DNA of 64,000 bases from Thecaphora thlaspeos (taxonomy: Eukaryota > Basidiomycota > Ustilaginomycetes > Urocystidales > Glomosporiaceae), in assembly GCA_900291925.1 (NCBI GenBank), contig UWYS01000002.1:1054001-1118000 (forward strand), given 5' to 3'. The notes under the pieces are model-generated. The model was not told the origin of the DNA. It made no database searches and saw only the letters and a program-made list of their open reading frames with translations. The position numbers were made by a program, and so were the translations under genes. Positions 54,428-64,000 of this stretch are shown here, piece after piece (position 1 is the stretch's first letter; every line of letters starts with the position of its first letter).

Positions 54428-56241
54428 ATGAAGCTCTTTTCCGTCTTTGCCCGAGCGACGCCGCTGCTGGCCGGCCTGGCCTCGGTCGTGCAGATCCCCT
54501 TTTCCCCCTCGCACGCTTCCGACGTCAGGACGCTCAAGCACCCGCACCTTCCCGCCCACTCGCTCCGCGTCACCTCGCCGCCCGGAGACTTCTGCGACGG
54601 CAGTGTGCGCTCCTACTCGGGCTACCTCGACGTAGACATCGACGAGCTCAACAGGTACACCGACGACGCGACCGTCGGCGGCACCAACAAGGCCGATCGA
54701 CACCCAAAGGGGACCACCGAGCATTTCTACTTCTGGGCCTTCGAGTCGCGCAACGATCCAAAGACCGACCCCGTCGTCCTCTAGCTCAACGGCGGGCCGG
54801 GCTGCTCGTCCCTCTTCGGCCTCCTCAACGAGCTCGGACCCTGCAAGGTCGGCAACCCAAAGGACCGCGGCGGCACGCCCTTCGCCAACCGCAATCCTTA
54901 TTCGTGGAACAACAACGCGTCCGTCGTTTTCCTCGACCAGCCCGTCGGCGTGGGCTGCTCGTGCGTCTCCTGGGCCGACAGCAAGTGCAATGACCAACCG
55001 CCCTCGCGCGTCTTCTCGAGCCCCGCCGCCGCGCGCGACGCCAGCGCCTTCCTCCACCTCCTCGCCTCGCACGCCGGCAAGGAGATCTTCGGCGAGGCCT
55101 TCAGCGGACTGCAGACCGTCATGGCCGACGGCTCCACGGAAAATGCCCGTGGAACGGCGTCCGGCGGATACCCGTCGTTGCACATCGCTGGCGAGTCCTA
55201 CGCCGGTCGATACCTGCCCCTGATTGCCAACCAGATCCTCGAGGACAACAAGGAGGCCGCCACCCACCCGGAGCGCGGCCTCCGTCCCCTCCCGCTCACC
55301 TCGGTCCTGATTGGCAACGGCATCACCTCTCCGGTCGATGCCTTCCCGGCCTACGTCGAATATACCTGCACCAATGCCTCGGGCAAGGCTGACGGCCCCC
55401 TTCTGCCCAAGGGCAAGTGCGACAAGATGTACGCCTCCATTCCCACTTGCCTCTCTAGTGGAAAAGTGCAACCGCAACGACGACCACCACGGCGGACCAT
55501 ACGACAACCTTGCCTGCCAGACCGCGACGACCTACTGCGAGGGCGCCCTCGCCGGGCCCTACGACGACCTCAACGTCTCGCCCTATGACTGGCAACATCC
55601 CGCCAAATATCAAGAGGACTCCTGGGTCAAATCTTTCTACAACGCCAAGTCGACACGCAAGGCTCTAGGAGTCGACGCAAGCGGGCCAGGCGACGAGCAC
55701 GATGGCGTCTTTGCCGGCTGCTCGGACAAGGTCTACGAGGATTTTGCAAAGACAGGCGACGGCTCGCGCGACTCGACCTGGGCCGTCGCAGACATTCTCG
55801 ACCGCGGCGTAGAGGTCCTCGTTTACGCGGGCAAGCGCGACTTTATCTGCAACTACGTCGGCAATCGAAACTGGGCCGAGAAGCTCCAGTGGCACGGCGG
55901 GGACGAATTCCGCAGCGCACAGATGCAACCCTGGTTCCTCGACGAGCAGCAAAACCTCCAGGCCGGAGAAATCAAGAGCGTAAAGGGCTTCACCTACCTC
56001 ACCGTGGAGAATGCAGGCCACTTTGTCCCCCACAAGTAAGTAGTGGCGGCGGTGGAGGTGGTAGGAGGGGAGCGGCGCCGGCGCCGTCATCCCCCCCGCC
56101 TGCCCCTCGCTGGTGCCGTAGATATGTATCAATTGCTGACGTCCTTCCAACTCTCCTTTTCTCTCACTTGACAGTCAACCGCGCAGCGCCCTGACAATGT
56201 TCAACAGCTGGATCCATCCCAAGACCGCCGGTCAGGCCTAA
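54428..56241 (+). pseudogene. Secreted serine carboxypeptidase (S10) with in-frame stop and frameshift
   Basis: A start with signal peptide (MKLFSVFARATPLLAGLASV) leads into a clear S10 peptidase. Conserved parts: HFYFWAFESRNDPKTDPVVL, LNGGPGCSSLFGLLNELGPC, SVVFLDQPVGVGCSC, the nucleophile SLHIAGESYAGRYLP, VLVYAGKRDFICNYVGN (catalytic Asp) and VENAGHFVPH (catalytic His). The last intron joins 56035 to 56175 and gives NQPRSALTMFNSWI. Two lesions: codon 119 is TAG (54782-54784) exactly where the family has Trp in VLWLNGGPGCSS; and at about 55450-55460 a CTCTCT run shifts the frame, consistent with loss of one CT unit. All triad residues remain, so decay is recent or the lesions are artefacts. 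Normally a vacuolar or secreted protease acting at acidic pH. Confidence 0.88.
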
Positions 56242-56524
56242 ACATTTAGACCCTACATTGCGTGTAAAAACCAGATAGATCGATTCACATTACGGAAACC
56301 GAGTCGTGTACACTATGGTCGTGCTACAAGTGCTGCAAAGAAGGCTGCTATGAATCGGTATGCTATCGCGTGTGTGAGCCCTGTGCCGTTGCTGGGAAAC
56401 ACCGCTTTAGGTGTAGAGGATGTGAGTACGCGGGAAAAGGGGAAGCGGCGTGGCGCTACGCTTGTCGTTGGGAGAGGCGCGCTCTGTCTGCCGTTCTTGA
56501 TCCGAAACGCCGGAAGATTTCTTC

Positions 56525-59500
56525 CTACTCAGATTTGACGTCGAGCTTGCCTGCCCCCTCCTCGTCAGTGATCCTTGGACGAGCCTCGACCGCAGGGCGG
56601 CTCGGTCCAGCTGCTCCAGCGTAGGGGAGCGGGTCGACTGTCTCGCCCTTGACCGTGGAAGCGCCAACGCACGAAACGGAGGCGATGGCGGCAGAGGCGC
56701 TAGGTTGGCTAGCGAAACTGCTGTTGCCCGCGCGGGCGGGCGCGACTGTGCTTGTCGTTTTCGCTGCTGCGCTCCCACTGCTGCCCGCCTCTTCGCTTCC
56801 GGAGACCTGGGGTTCGACCGCGTTCTCGATGCTGCTGGTGTTGCCGCTGTCGCTGGCAACCACCTCGCCGTTGGCGCCAGTGATGCCAAAGATCCGCAGG
56901 ATGTCGCGGATCGTGCTCTCCTTTTTGTTGCCGATCCTGTCGATGCTCTCCCCGTGGTGCTTGATGCCGGCAAAGCTGTCGCGTGGGGTACGGTAGTGGA
57001 GATATGTTGAGGGGAGTCAGTTTGGCGACTCGCCTTTCGAGGTTGGCTCGAGGCATCTTGGCTTAGTACGCACCTATTTCGGATCAGCTCCTCCTTTTCC
57101 GCTTGAATTTCCATGACCCTAGTGGTGGTGTTTCGAAAAGAAATGGCGAGGAGGGAGCTTAGTCTAGCGCAGAAAGGCGGAAAGGCGGAAAGGCGGACGA
57201 CTGGCCGTCAGGAAGACACATACCTCTCCTCCACCGTGTTGGTGCAGACAAACTGGAACACCTTGACCGGCCGGCGCTGACCAATGCGATGGACGCGGTC
57301 TAGGCGGCGTAATGATCGAGGACGGGTGGAGATGATGTCAGCGAGCTTTCTTTCCTTCTCATACCGTCGGTTGTGGTGCTAGCGGATGGCGAAAGATGCT
57401 CACCGATCGCCTGTGCCTCGATCTGGCCCTGCCACCACGGGTCGAGCAGGAAGACTTGCGAAGCGGCCGTCAGGTTGAGTCCGACGGCTCCCGCTTGAAT
57501 CGAGATCAGCATGACCATCGGGATACACCCGTCTTCGTGCCCGGCGTTAGCCTGCTGACGACGGGCTCGAGATGGCGTTCCGCCACCCGCCTTTTGGGCT
57601 CCTCGCGAATATACACCGGCCGGTCCGAGAGCCTCGTCGACAAGCTCGTCCTCCTCCGCGCCCTTCTGGCGGGAGATTTGCTTGTCAAGCATCTCGAGCA
57701 GCGTGCAGGGCTTCTTGTCAGTCGCGACACGGCTGCTTCCGACGGCCTTGGTGCTGAGGCCGTCGTTGTTGCCGCTGCTGTGGCGGTTGACCTGCTGGCC
57801 CGGGTACACGTCGCGCGAGAACCTATCGAGGACCTGGGCGCGCTGGGCTCGGTTCATCGAGCCAACAAAGCGGCTATGGTGGCCATGAAAGACGAACAAA
57901 AGGGGATGAGGTGTGTTAGATGTCAGCGTTGTCGTGACTCGAGCGAAGTCGAAGTTTACCGCGACTCCAAGTTTGTCGGAATGCCTCACCAGAACGGCAC
58001 GCCCTCAACAGTGAGCCGGTCGGCCATCTTATCCAGGAAGGTGACGAAGTTCGAAAACACGAGGCTCTTGACGAGAGGCAGATCCGAAGAGGAGGCCGAC
58101 GTTCGCTCCGTCGTCCTGAGGATCTCGATAAGCTGGTCGATCTTGGCGCTCTGGACCGCCTCGCTATCTATCACACGCGCGTCGTCCGCGCCGGCCTCCA
58201 AGATCAGCGGTGATGTCTCCTCCTTGGCAGAGCGCGGCTTTTCGTCGTCCTCGGCTTCATCGTCCGGAAGCTCGAGGATCTGCTCGTCCGTAGGCATGGC
58301 GACAAGGGGCGTGTTTGGCGGTAGCAGCGTGCGGTCCAGAGGGCACTTGCCCTGCCGCTCCATGACGGCGGTGATGCACGCCAAGCAGAAGACGTGGGCG
58401 CACGGTGTGATCCGGACGTCTTTGAATGCCTCGAGACAGATCGGACACTCCTCGGAGCCCGTCGTGATCAGCGCGCGGAGCTTCTCCTGGAGCGTCCTGA
58501 TGGCTTTGGCGTCGAGCTCGACGACGGGCGGCGCATTCTCGTCTGTCGGGACGAGAAGCTCCTGCATCTCTTCCAGGAGATTCTCGGGGACGAGGTCCCT
58601 AATGTCGTAGCAAAGGGGGTACCGAGCCGAAGGACAGAGCGAGGCGTCGTTCAGCAGTCAGCAACGATAATCTGAAAGCATTATGTTTCCGCCAGTTTTA
58701 GGAGCAGAGTCTCGAACTTACCTTGAGCAGCAGATCTGGCGCAGACGGCAGAGGAACACTAGCACATTGCTGTATTGGCTTTCCAGCTCGCCGGCTCGCC
58801 ATAGGCCAAGCACGCGTCCCCGCATCACCTCGGCGACTTGATCGTAGTAGGCGCGCGTGTCCGCATCCAGCTCTATAGCGTGCTTGTACATCTGAGGCGA
58901 TCACAGGTCAGAAATGAACGGATCAGGTTGTCAATCACCGTGACATCGAGTCCGGCCAACTCTACTCGAAACGAAACTCACCTGTATCTGAGGCAGCTCG
59001 ATGATCGCCTTGCCCTCGAGGTCCTTCATGTGCTTGGTCCGGCGAAGAGTGGTGCATATGACAATGGTGCGCAGCAGGCGCGAGCCGGCCTGGCTGAAGC
59101 CGCTACGGATGGCCTTGTCGATGTGCTTAGTCCACATCTTGGGATCCTCGAGGTGCTCGACCTGAAGGAAGGCGCACAGCGACTGCAGATCTTTTGTCGA
59201 GTTGATCAGGGGTGTACCCGTGACGCACCAGGTGCGCTCCGACGAGCGGCAGAGCTCAAGGACGGCGCGATGCAGGAGCGTTTTGGAGTTGCGGCCGACG
59301 TGGGCCTCGTCGAGCACCAGGCGGCGGTACTTGGTCTTGAGCAGCTTGGGGAGCTCGTAGGCGAATAGTTCATCGAGGTCATACTCGATGTCATCGCCAC
59401 CGCCATCCGCCCTAGAGGTCTGCTTTCGCATCCCCTTGCCGCTACCGCGCGCATCAGACCGGGTCGACGAGATCGCCTTCTTCTGCCTGCCGTACTCGTC

Positions 59501-62500
59501 GTTGTCGTCGGTGTCGCTGGAGCTCCAGGAAAAGTCGGTGTTAGTCTCGTCGTCCGAGAGGCGCGCCCTCGAAGACCTAGCCTTGGCCTTGCCTTTGCCC
59601 TCGCCCTTGTTGCCCTTCCCCTTGGCCCTGTCGAAGGCGGCCTTGAGCCTCGAGTTCAAAGGGCTTGCCCGCTTAGCCGCCCACTGGGCGAGCTCCTGCT
59701 GGTGCAGGGTCTTGAGCTTCTCCAGCTCGCCGCGGTTCAATTGCGTGTCCTCCCCCTGTAAGATCTGAGTTTCCAGGGCGTGAATCGCGTCAGCGCGTGC
59801 TTCAGCCATCTCGCGCGCGCGGCGGATCTGCTCGATCGGCTTGAACTCGGACTTGACGACGTCGTACGTCGTGACGATAAAGTCGTAGCCGTTCCACCGC
59901 GTGTTGAGCATCTTCTTGATGCCGTCGCTGTGGAAGACTCCAACCTTGACGTCCCTGGTGTGCTCCTGGATCTGGCTAACCCAGTTGAAGATGACGCTGA
60001 GCGGGCAGACGACGAGCGTCGTCTTGGTATACTCGGGATCGAGCGGGTCGATGATGGCCTCGGAATCGACCCCGGCTTCATCCTCGGTCTCGGTGTCGCT
60101 GTCGTCGACGGCCTGAGTAACGCTGGCCTTGGCCTTGGTGGCGGCGGCAGCCTCGCGCCATTTTAGCCAGGCCTTATCCTCCTTGTCCTTCTTCTTTACC
60201 TCCGCCGAGACGAGCTTCTGCCCAGTAGGGTCGTAGAGGCTGAGGGCGATGATCATCAGCGTCTTGCCGAGGCCCATGTCGTCGCTGAGGATGCCGCCAC
60301 GTGGGAGCCTGGGCAGTTGCTGTGCGTCGAAAGGGGAGCGCGTCGCTCGACGACAGGGTCAGTAACATACGACGTCGCGGCAGACGTTCCTGGGAGGCAA
60401 GACGGCCGGGCGACCGACCGACCAAAGACTACCCACCTTCTGCCAGGCTCCTGAGCGGACGACGTGCGCGTATCGCGCGCTGCCGTCCTTCTGGCGCCTC
60501 GCTTGCCACAGCATCACCAGACCGTCCGCCTTGCGGCGAGGCGGCAGAGGGTGCTCCTTCTCGACCATCCACGCGAGACCCTGGCTCTGGTGATACTTAA
60601 GTGGCGTCTTGAGGCGGCCCTGCATGAGGCTGTCGAGGTCCGGGAAGGGCGGCAGCTTCGCTACGTCCAGACATGCGTCCTCGTCGTAGAGGGCGTTGAG
60701 CGCGTTCCGGCCTTGGTAGTTGCTCCCAGCGAGCCCGCGCATGACCTCATCCTGCTCGCCGGTTACTGGGCCGCCCGTGGTGCCGAGCCCATCGTCGTCG
60801 TCGTCGTCGTCGTTCGGTTGAGCGGGCGGAGGTCGATAAAGCTCGTCGTCCCATGTGGCCCAGGCTGGCTCTTCGTCGGCAGCTCCGAAGCCAGTCGCGC
60901 GGTCCAGGGAGCCGAGGAGCGGTGCTGTGCCGGCGCCGAGGACGTTGCCATACACCGCAGCAGGGATGGGTCTGCCGGCGGCGAAGGCGTTTGTAGCGGG
61001 CGACAGCGGCGGAGGGGGGTTCGGGGTCGGGGCCGAGGTCGAAGTTCGGAAGTTGCCGAGCAGATCTCGCATGTGCTCCTGGATCTTGAGGAGCCAGCCG
61101 AGCTGCACCGACTCTTGAGACGCGACACCTGGCGCACCCGATGCCGCAGCGGCGACCCGCGCACTTGCCGCTTGGGTCGCGGCCGTGGCAGGGAGGCCGT
61201 TGAAGGTTATGTTGCGTGTGTCGGCGAAGGATGCTTTCAGGCAGTTGAACCAGAAACGCTCGCTGCCCGTCCTGCACCTCAGGTCGATGCCTGCGCGTCG
61301 CGACGACAGAGAACGATCCACGTTGTGGGGAAAGAGGGCGTCAGCAGAGTGTCGTAATGGGGCGGGAAAGGAGCGCCCGACCGACCTCGCAAGCGCAGCC
61401 CGCCGCGCAGTCTCACAGATGCGGATGTAAAATGTCTTCGACTGGGTAATCTCGGGCGCGCAGCTGAGAGGCGCGGTGATGACGGGCTGAAGCGCATAGG
61501 CCTCGATCTCGAAAGTGCCGAGCGCGAGATGCTCCGAGATGGCTGCGGCGGCGAATCGGTCGAGGTAGCCGATCTGCTGCGAGTCCCAGCTGTGGACGGC
61601 AACAACGGAGCTCGAATTTCTGTGGAGACCAACGAGGAGCCTGTCACCTGCCGAGATGGCGGGGCTGGCCGACTGGATGTCGACCCGAGCCTGGATCGTT
61701 AGAAAGCGGCTCCATCCCGACGGAGCGGCGGGCAGGGCGAGAGGCCGTGCTTCGGGCTTGGCCCTCTTCGCGGGTGACGTTTGCAGACTACCATAGTCTC
61801 GGTCAGGGGCGTCGCGCTTCATTAGCGGCGGGATTGAACGCAGGCTGGGCTCGGCAGCCTGGACATAGTGCTCCAGCGACAGCGCGGATGACGGACTGGG
61901 CCCGGCCTTCTGGCTGTCACGCGAGGCCGGCAGCAGGGACGAGGGGCCGGGCTCGGCGACATCGCTTCCGCGCTTGACTGGACTTAGGACCGGGGTGGAG
62001 AAGCCAAGAGGCTGGCTCGCCTTCGTGTCCCGCGGAGAAGAGTTTTCGATCGTGTCCATCTCGCGGATCTTGGAGCGCTCCGGGAGGAATTCGATGTCGT
62101 CGTCGGAATCGAAGGCGACCACGCGCTTCGGGGGATCGGCGCCCCGCCTGCCGCGCTGCCCGCTCGATGGCGTCGGCACGGCTGCGTGTCTCGCCACTGG
62201 GCGCCTCGCGGTTTGCACAAAGTCTTGGTCATCGTCGGAGTCTGAGATGATGATGATGTAGCGGTCGTCGCTGGCCTGCGCGTGGGATGATGAGAAGGGA
62301 TGTGCAGGGGCGAAGGAGCAGGACGTGTGCGGATGCGCGTGGAGTGGGGGACGACGGTCGTAGCGAGAAGGAAAGGGGAGAAGAGGAGAGAGACAGGTAA
62401 GCATACAGGGGTGTGGCGGTTAGTGAGGCAGGAGCAGAAAGACGCGGCTTGGCTGATAGGCAGGCCTGCTGAGCCAGAAAGCGGCCTGGTTCTAAGCGGA

Positions 62501-62691
62501 TGCGAGCGCCTGCCGCCTTTGTTTCTCACCTTCTTTGATGCTGCTGCTGGGACTGGAGCGTGGCTGGAGCTGGAAGAATGGCCCGAGGCGAGCTGCTGCA
62601 GCCGACTGAGCAGCGTCGAAGGAGGGTCGGCCGCGCCGTCCGTCGGCTGCTGCTGCTTCGAGGGGCTCTCTTTGTCTTTGATGGGCGACAT
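56525..62691 (-). CDS. HIRAN-SNF2-RING helicase / ubiquitin ligase, RAD5/HLTF-like
   Basis: Nine exons: 62691-62530, 62275-60437, 60319-58982, 58891-58722, 58598-57990, 57873-57404, 57299-57224, 57118-57074 and 56975-56525, totalling 5,160 nt (1,719 residues). Acidic, low-complexity N-terminus ([14 protein letters not shown]). A HIRAN-like domain lies near residues 245-340 ([20 protein letters not shown] then [13 protein letters not shown]). Helicase motif I is [14 protein letters not shown] (about 680), and the DEAH box is [14 protein letters not shown] (about 1,003). A C3HC4 RING ([20 protein letters not shown]) sits inside the ATPase fold, as in RAD5/HLTF. The second lobe has [20 protein letters not shown] and [18 protein letters not shown]. 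Predicted role: nuclear DNA-damage tolerance with E3 ligase activity. The intron before exon 5 (123 nt) was chosen because only the ATTAG acceptor keeps frame. Confidence 0.92.
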
Positions 62692-63362
62692 CTTGTCGGC
62701 TTTAAGTCATTCCTTCTTTCTTTCCTTGCTTCTTTCCTTGTTTCCGGTATCCTTTGTGAGGTGTGGGGAGAGAGGGAGAAGGGGAGGGAGAGGGCGGAGG
62801 TGGTGTTGTGTGGCGTGGCGCAGCGGCGAAAGAGAACGGCCTTTTGAAATGGAGATCGATGGAAAGGGACGGAAGGAGGGTCCCGACGGCCTCTTCTCCT
62901 CTCCTGCTTTTGTTCCCTGCGTGTCCTTTTGTCGTGAGAAGCGGGCCGATGTTAGAGAAGCTAGGTCGATGCTGATCAGCGTCTTGAAGCGCCGATCCAA
63001 GGGGGAGCGATGGAGAGGCGAGGCTGAGAGGGCAGGTCCGTTAGCTTATCGGAGCTCGCCGCCAGAAAGGGTCCGTGTGTTTGCATGTGTCTGGGGAGTG
63101 ATGTTGGATTCACGCGCGGGCCAGCCAAGCACTCGAGGCCGCACGCTCTCTTTGCCTTGCTTATGTAAGCAAGCGCTGGCCAGCGGAAACTGATAGCGAC
63201 ACGAACGCGATTCACTATTGGCACGGACAATTTGAGCGGGACCGAGAATTTCAGAATGTTCTGCCCCTTTTTTGAGGTGGAAGCCGGGAAACCTTTGGGA
63301 ATCTCCCGCCCGCTTCTGATTGAGGCGGGGCCCAGCAAGACTCAAGGCCTGAATTTTAAGGA
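62692..63362. other. Upstream region of the RAD5-like gene
   Basis: C/T-rich promoter tract (TTCTTTC repeats near 62710-62760), then a stretch without coding signal. Base composition turns markedly less GC-rich towards 63,200. Confidence 0.5.
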
Positions 63363-63386
63363 GTTACACCCATGTGTCTCTAGCTC
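63363..63386. repeat. 24-nt direct repeat, copy 1
   Basis: Begins GTTACACCCATGTGTCTCTA; matches copy 2 at 63530-63553 except for one T/C difference. The repeats are 167 nt apart, next to the Mutator-like fragment. Confidence 0.85.
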
Positions 63387-63529
63387 TGTGATCACTGGAC
63401 CATTTGAAGTTTTTCACATTCTGTGACACTCTTCCTGTCCTTGTGAAGGCTATTAGGCTTGTAATGGCCAGCTTAGTCCAGCAGTTGAGCAGCCAGAAGC
63501 ACATGACTGTGTGGCAGAATATTTAGTAT

Positions 63530-63553
63530 GTTACACCCATGTGCCTCTAGCTC
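63530..63553. repeat. 24-nt direct repeat, copy 2
   Basis: Begins GTTACACCCATGTGCCTCTA; second copy of the repeat at 63363. Could be subterminal repeats or a terminus of a mobile element. Confidence 0.85.
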
Positions 63554-63616
63554 AGCAAGATCTGAATCAATTCAAGTAGTCCAAGGTCAGTTGCACTTGG
63601 TGGACTCTACTGAGTG

Positions 63617-64000
63617 TCAAGAGTCCATCTGTTGCCAAATCGAAAAACTAGTCAAAGTGAAGAAGGCTTCAGGGACAGTTTGGTTGAGCTGCCACTTCCT
63701 TTTAGCAGCAGCATTGTTATTGTAGATGTCCCTTGCAATGGCATTGACCTGCTGGGTGGTGCTTGAAGCTGCCTTATTGCAGAGAGAGGCAAGGATCTGC
63801 CTTGCCTGTACTCTTGTACTTGCAAGGCAATTGACCTGAGTGAGCTGCTCAACAGAGAGACAGGGGAGGGTTGGGTGGGCAGTTGCAGCACTTGCAGGAT
63901 GGTTGTGTGTCAAGCAGCCATGGCAGGTAACCACTTGCCAGCTGCTCACTCCATCCTCTTGAGCCAAGACCTCAAAGGGACAGCCCAACTGCATGGTGTT
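63617..64000 (-). pseudogene. Mutator-like (MULE/FAR1-type) transposase fragment, cut by the window edge
   Basis: The minus-strand frame enters from the right edge and stops at 63617. It reads CPFEVLAQEDGVSSWQVVTC, then CLTHNHPAS, a segment LASTRVQARQILASLCNKAA, and ARDIYNNNAAAKRKW. The order CPF, W, THNH, then a RQIL helix and RDIYN is that of the FAR1/WRKY-like DNA-binding N-terminus of fungal MULE transposases. The DDE domain that should follow is missing: beyond the stop comes AT-rich non-coding sequence with direct repeats. Third-codon positions are clearly less GC-rich than in all neighbouring genes, as expected for an invading element. About 125 codons are visible. Confidence 0.7.

Noticed and set aside
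58598..58722. Frameshift in the RAD5-like gene after RQICCS
   Set aside because: At first the frame seemed lost. Using the ATTAG acceptor at 58599 gives a 123-nt intron with a CTGAC branch site and restores the frame.

Overview
The window looks like a piece of a basidiomycete nuclear genome. It is GC-rich, and its genes carry short GT-AG introns. It holds a fused fungal-type ATP-citrate lyase, a trifunctional HIS4, a Stealth/XPT-type xylosylphosphotransferase and a Fot1/pogo transposon. Gene order, base composition and protein style suggest Ustilaginomycotina (smut-like fungi), but I cannot fix the genus by reading alone.

Layout from left to right: 5' part of ATP-citrate lyase (-, runs off the left edge); a broken gene for a small secreted protein (-); a peroxisomal MaoC-type hydratase with an in-frame stop (-); the 3' remnant of a short-chain dehydrogenase (-); a glutathionyl-hydroquinone-reductase-type GST (+); a 1,835-codon intronless NRDE2 gene fused to an F-box/ankyrin-like module (-), divergent from eIF2-alpha (+); a gene-poor stretch with decayed coding fragments; a cytochrome-b5/acyl-CoA dehydrogenase (-); a Stealth glycophosphotransferase (-); a complete pogo/Fot1 element with terminal inverted repeats and TA target duplication; an MDM1-like PXA-PX sorting nexin (-); a Dal5-type transporter with an in-frame stop (-); a DHA1-type transporter (-); a YPK9/ATP13A2-like P5B ATPase (-), divergent from an epoxide hydrolase (+); HIS4 (-), divergent from a broken serine carboxypeptidase (+); a nine-exon HIRAN-SNF2-RING RAD5/HLTF-like helicase (-); and an AT-richer right end with a Mutator-like transposase fragment and short direct repeats.

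Three themes stand out. (1) About 34 kb of coding sequence in the other recognisable genes has no lesion. Four accessory-type genes (secreted protein, hydratase, transporter, carboxypeptidase) plus one dehydrogenase remnant carry stops, frameshifts or truncation. This looks like selective loss of accessory functions rather than random sequencing error. (2) Three enzymes end in peroxisomal targeting tripeptides (AKL, ARL, SKL), so a peroxisomal lipid/epoxide theme is spread across the window. (3) The most novel items are the NRDE2-F-box-ankyrin fusion and a compact 60-nt three-way-junction sequence in a gene-free gap. The complete pogo element with paired half-sites in each terminus is also notable. 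All exon joins below were chosen by hand from splice signals and frame. Where stated, exon lengths sum to a whole number of codons.
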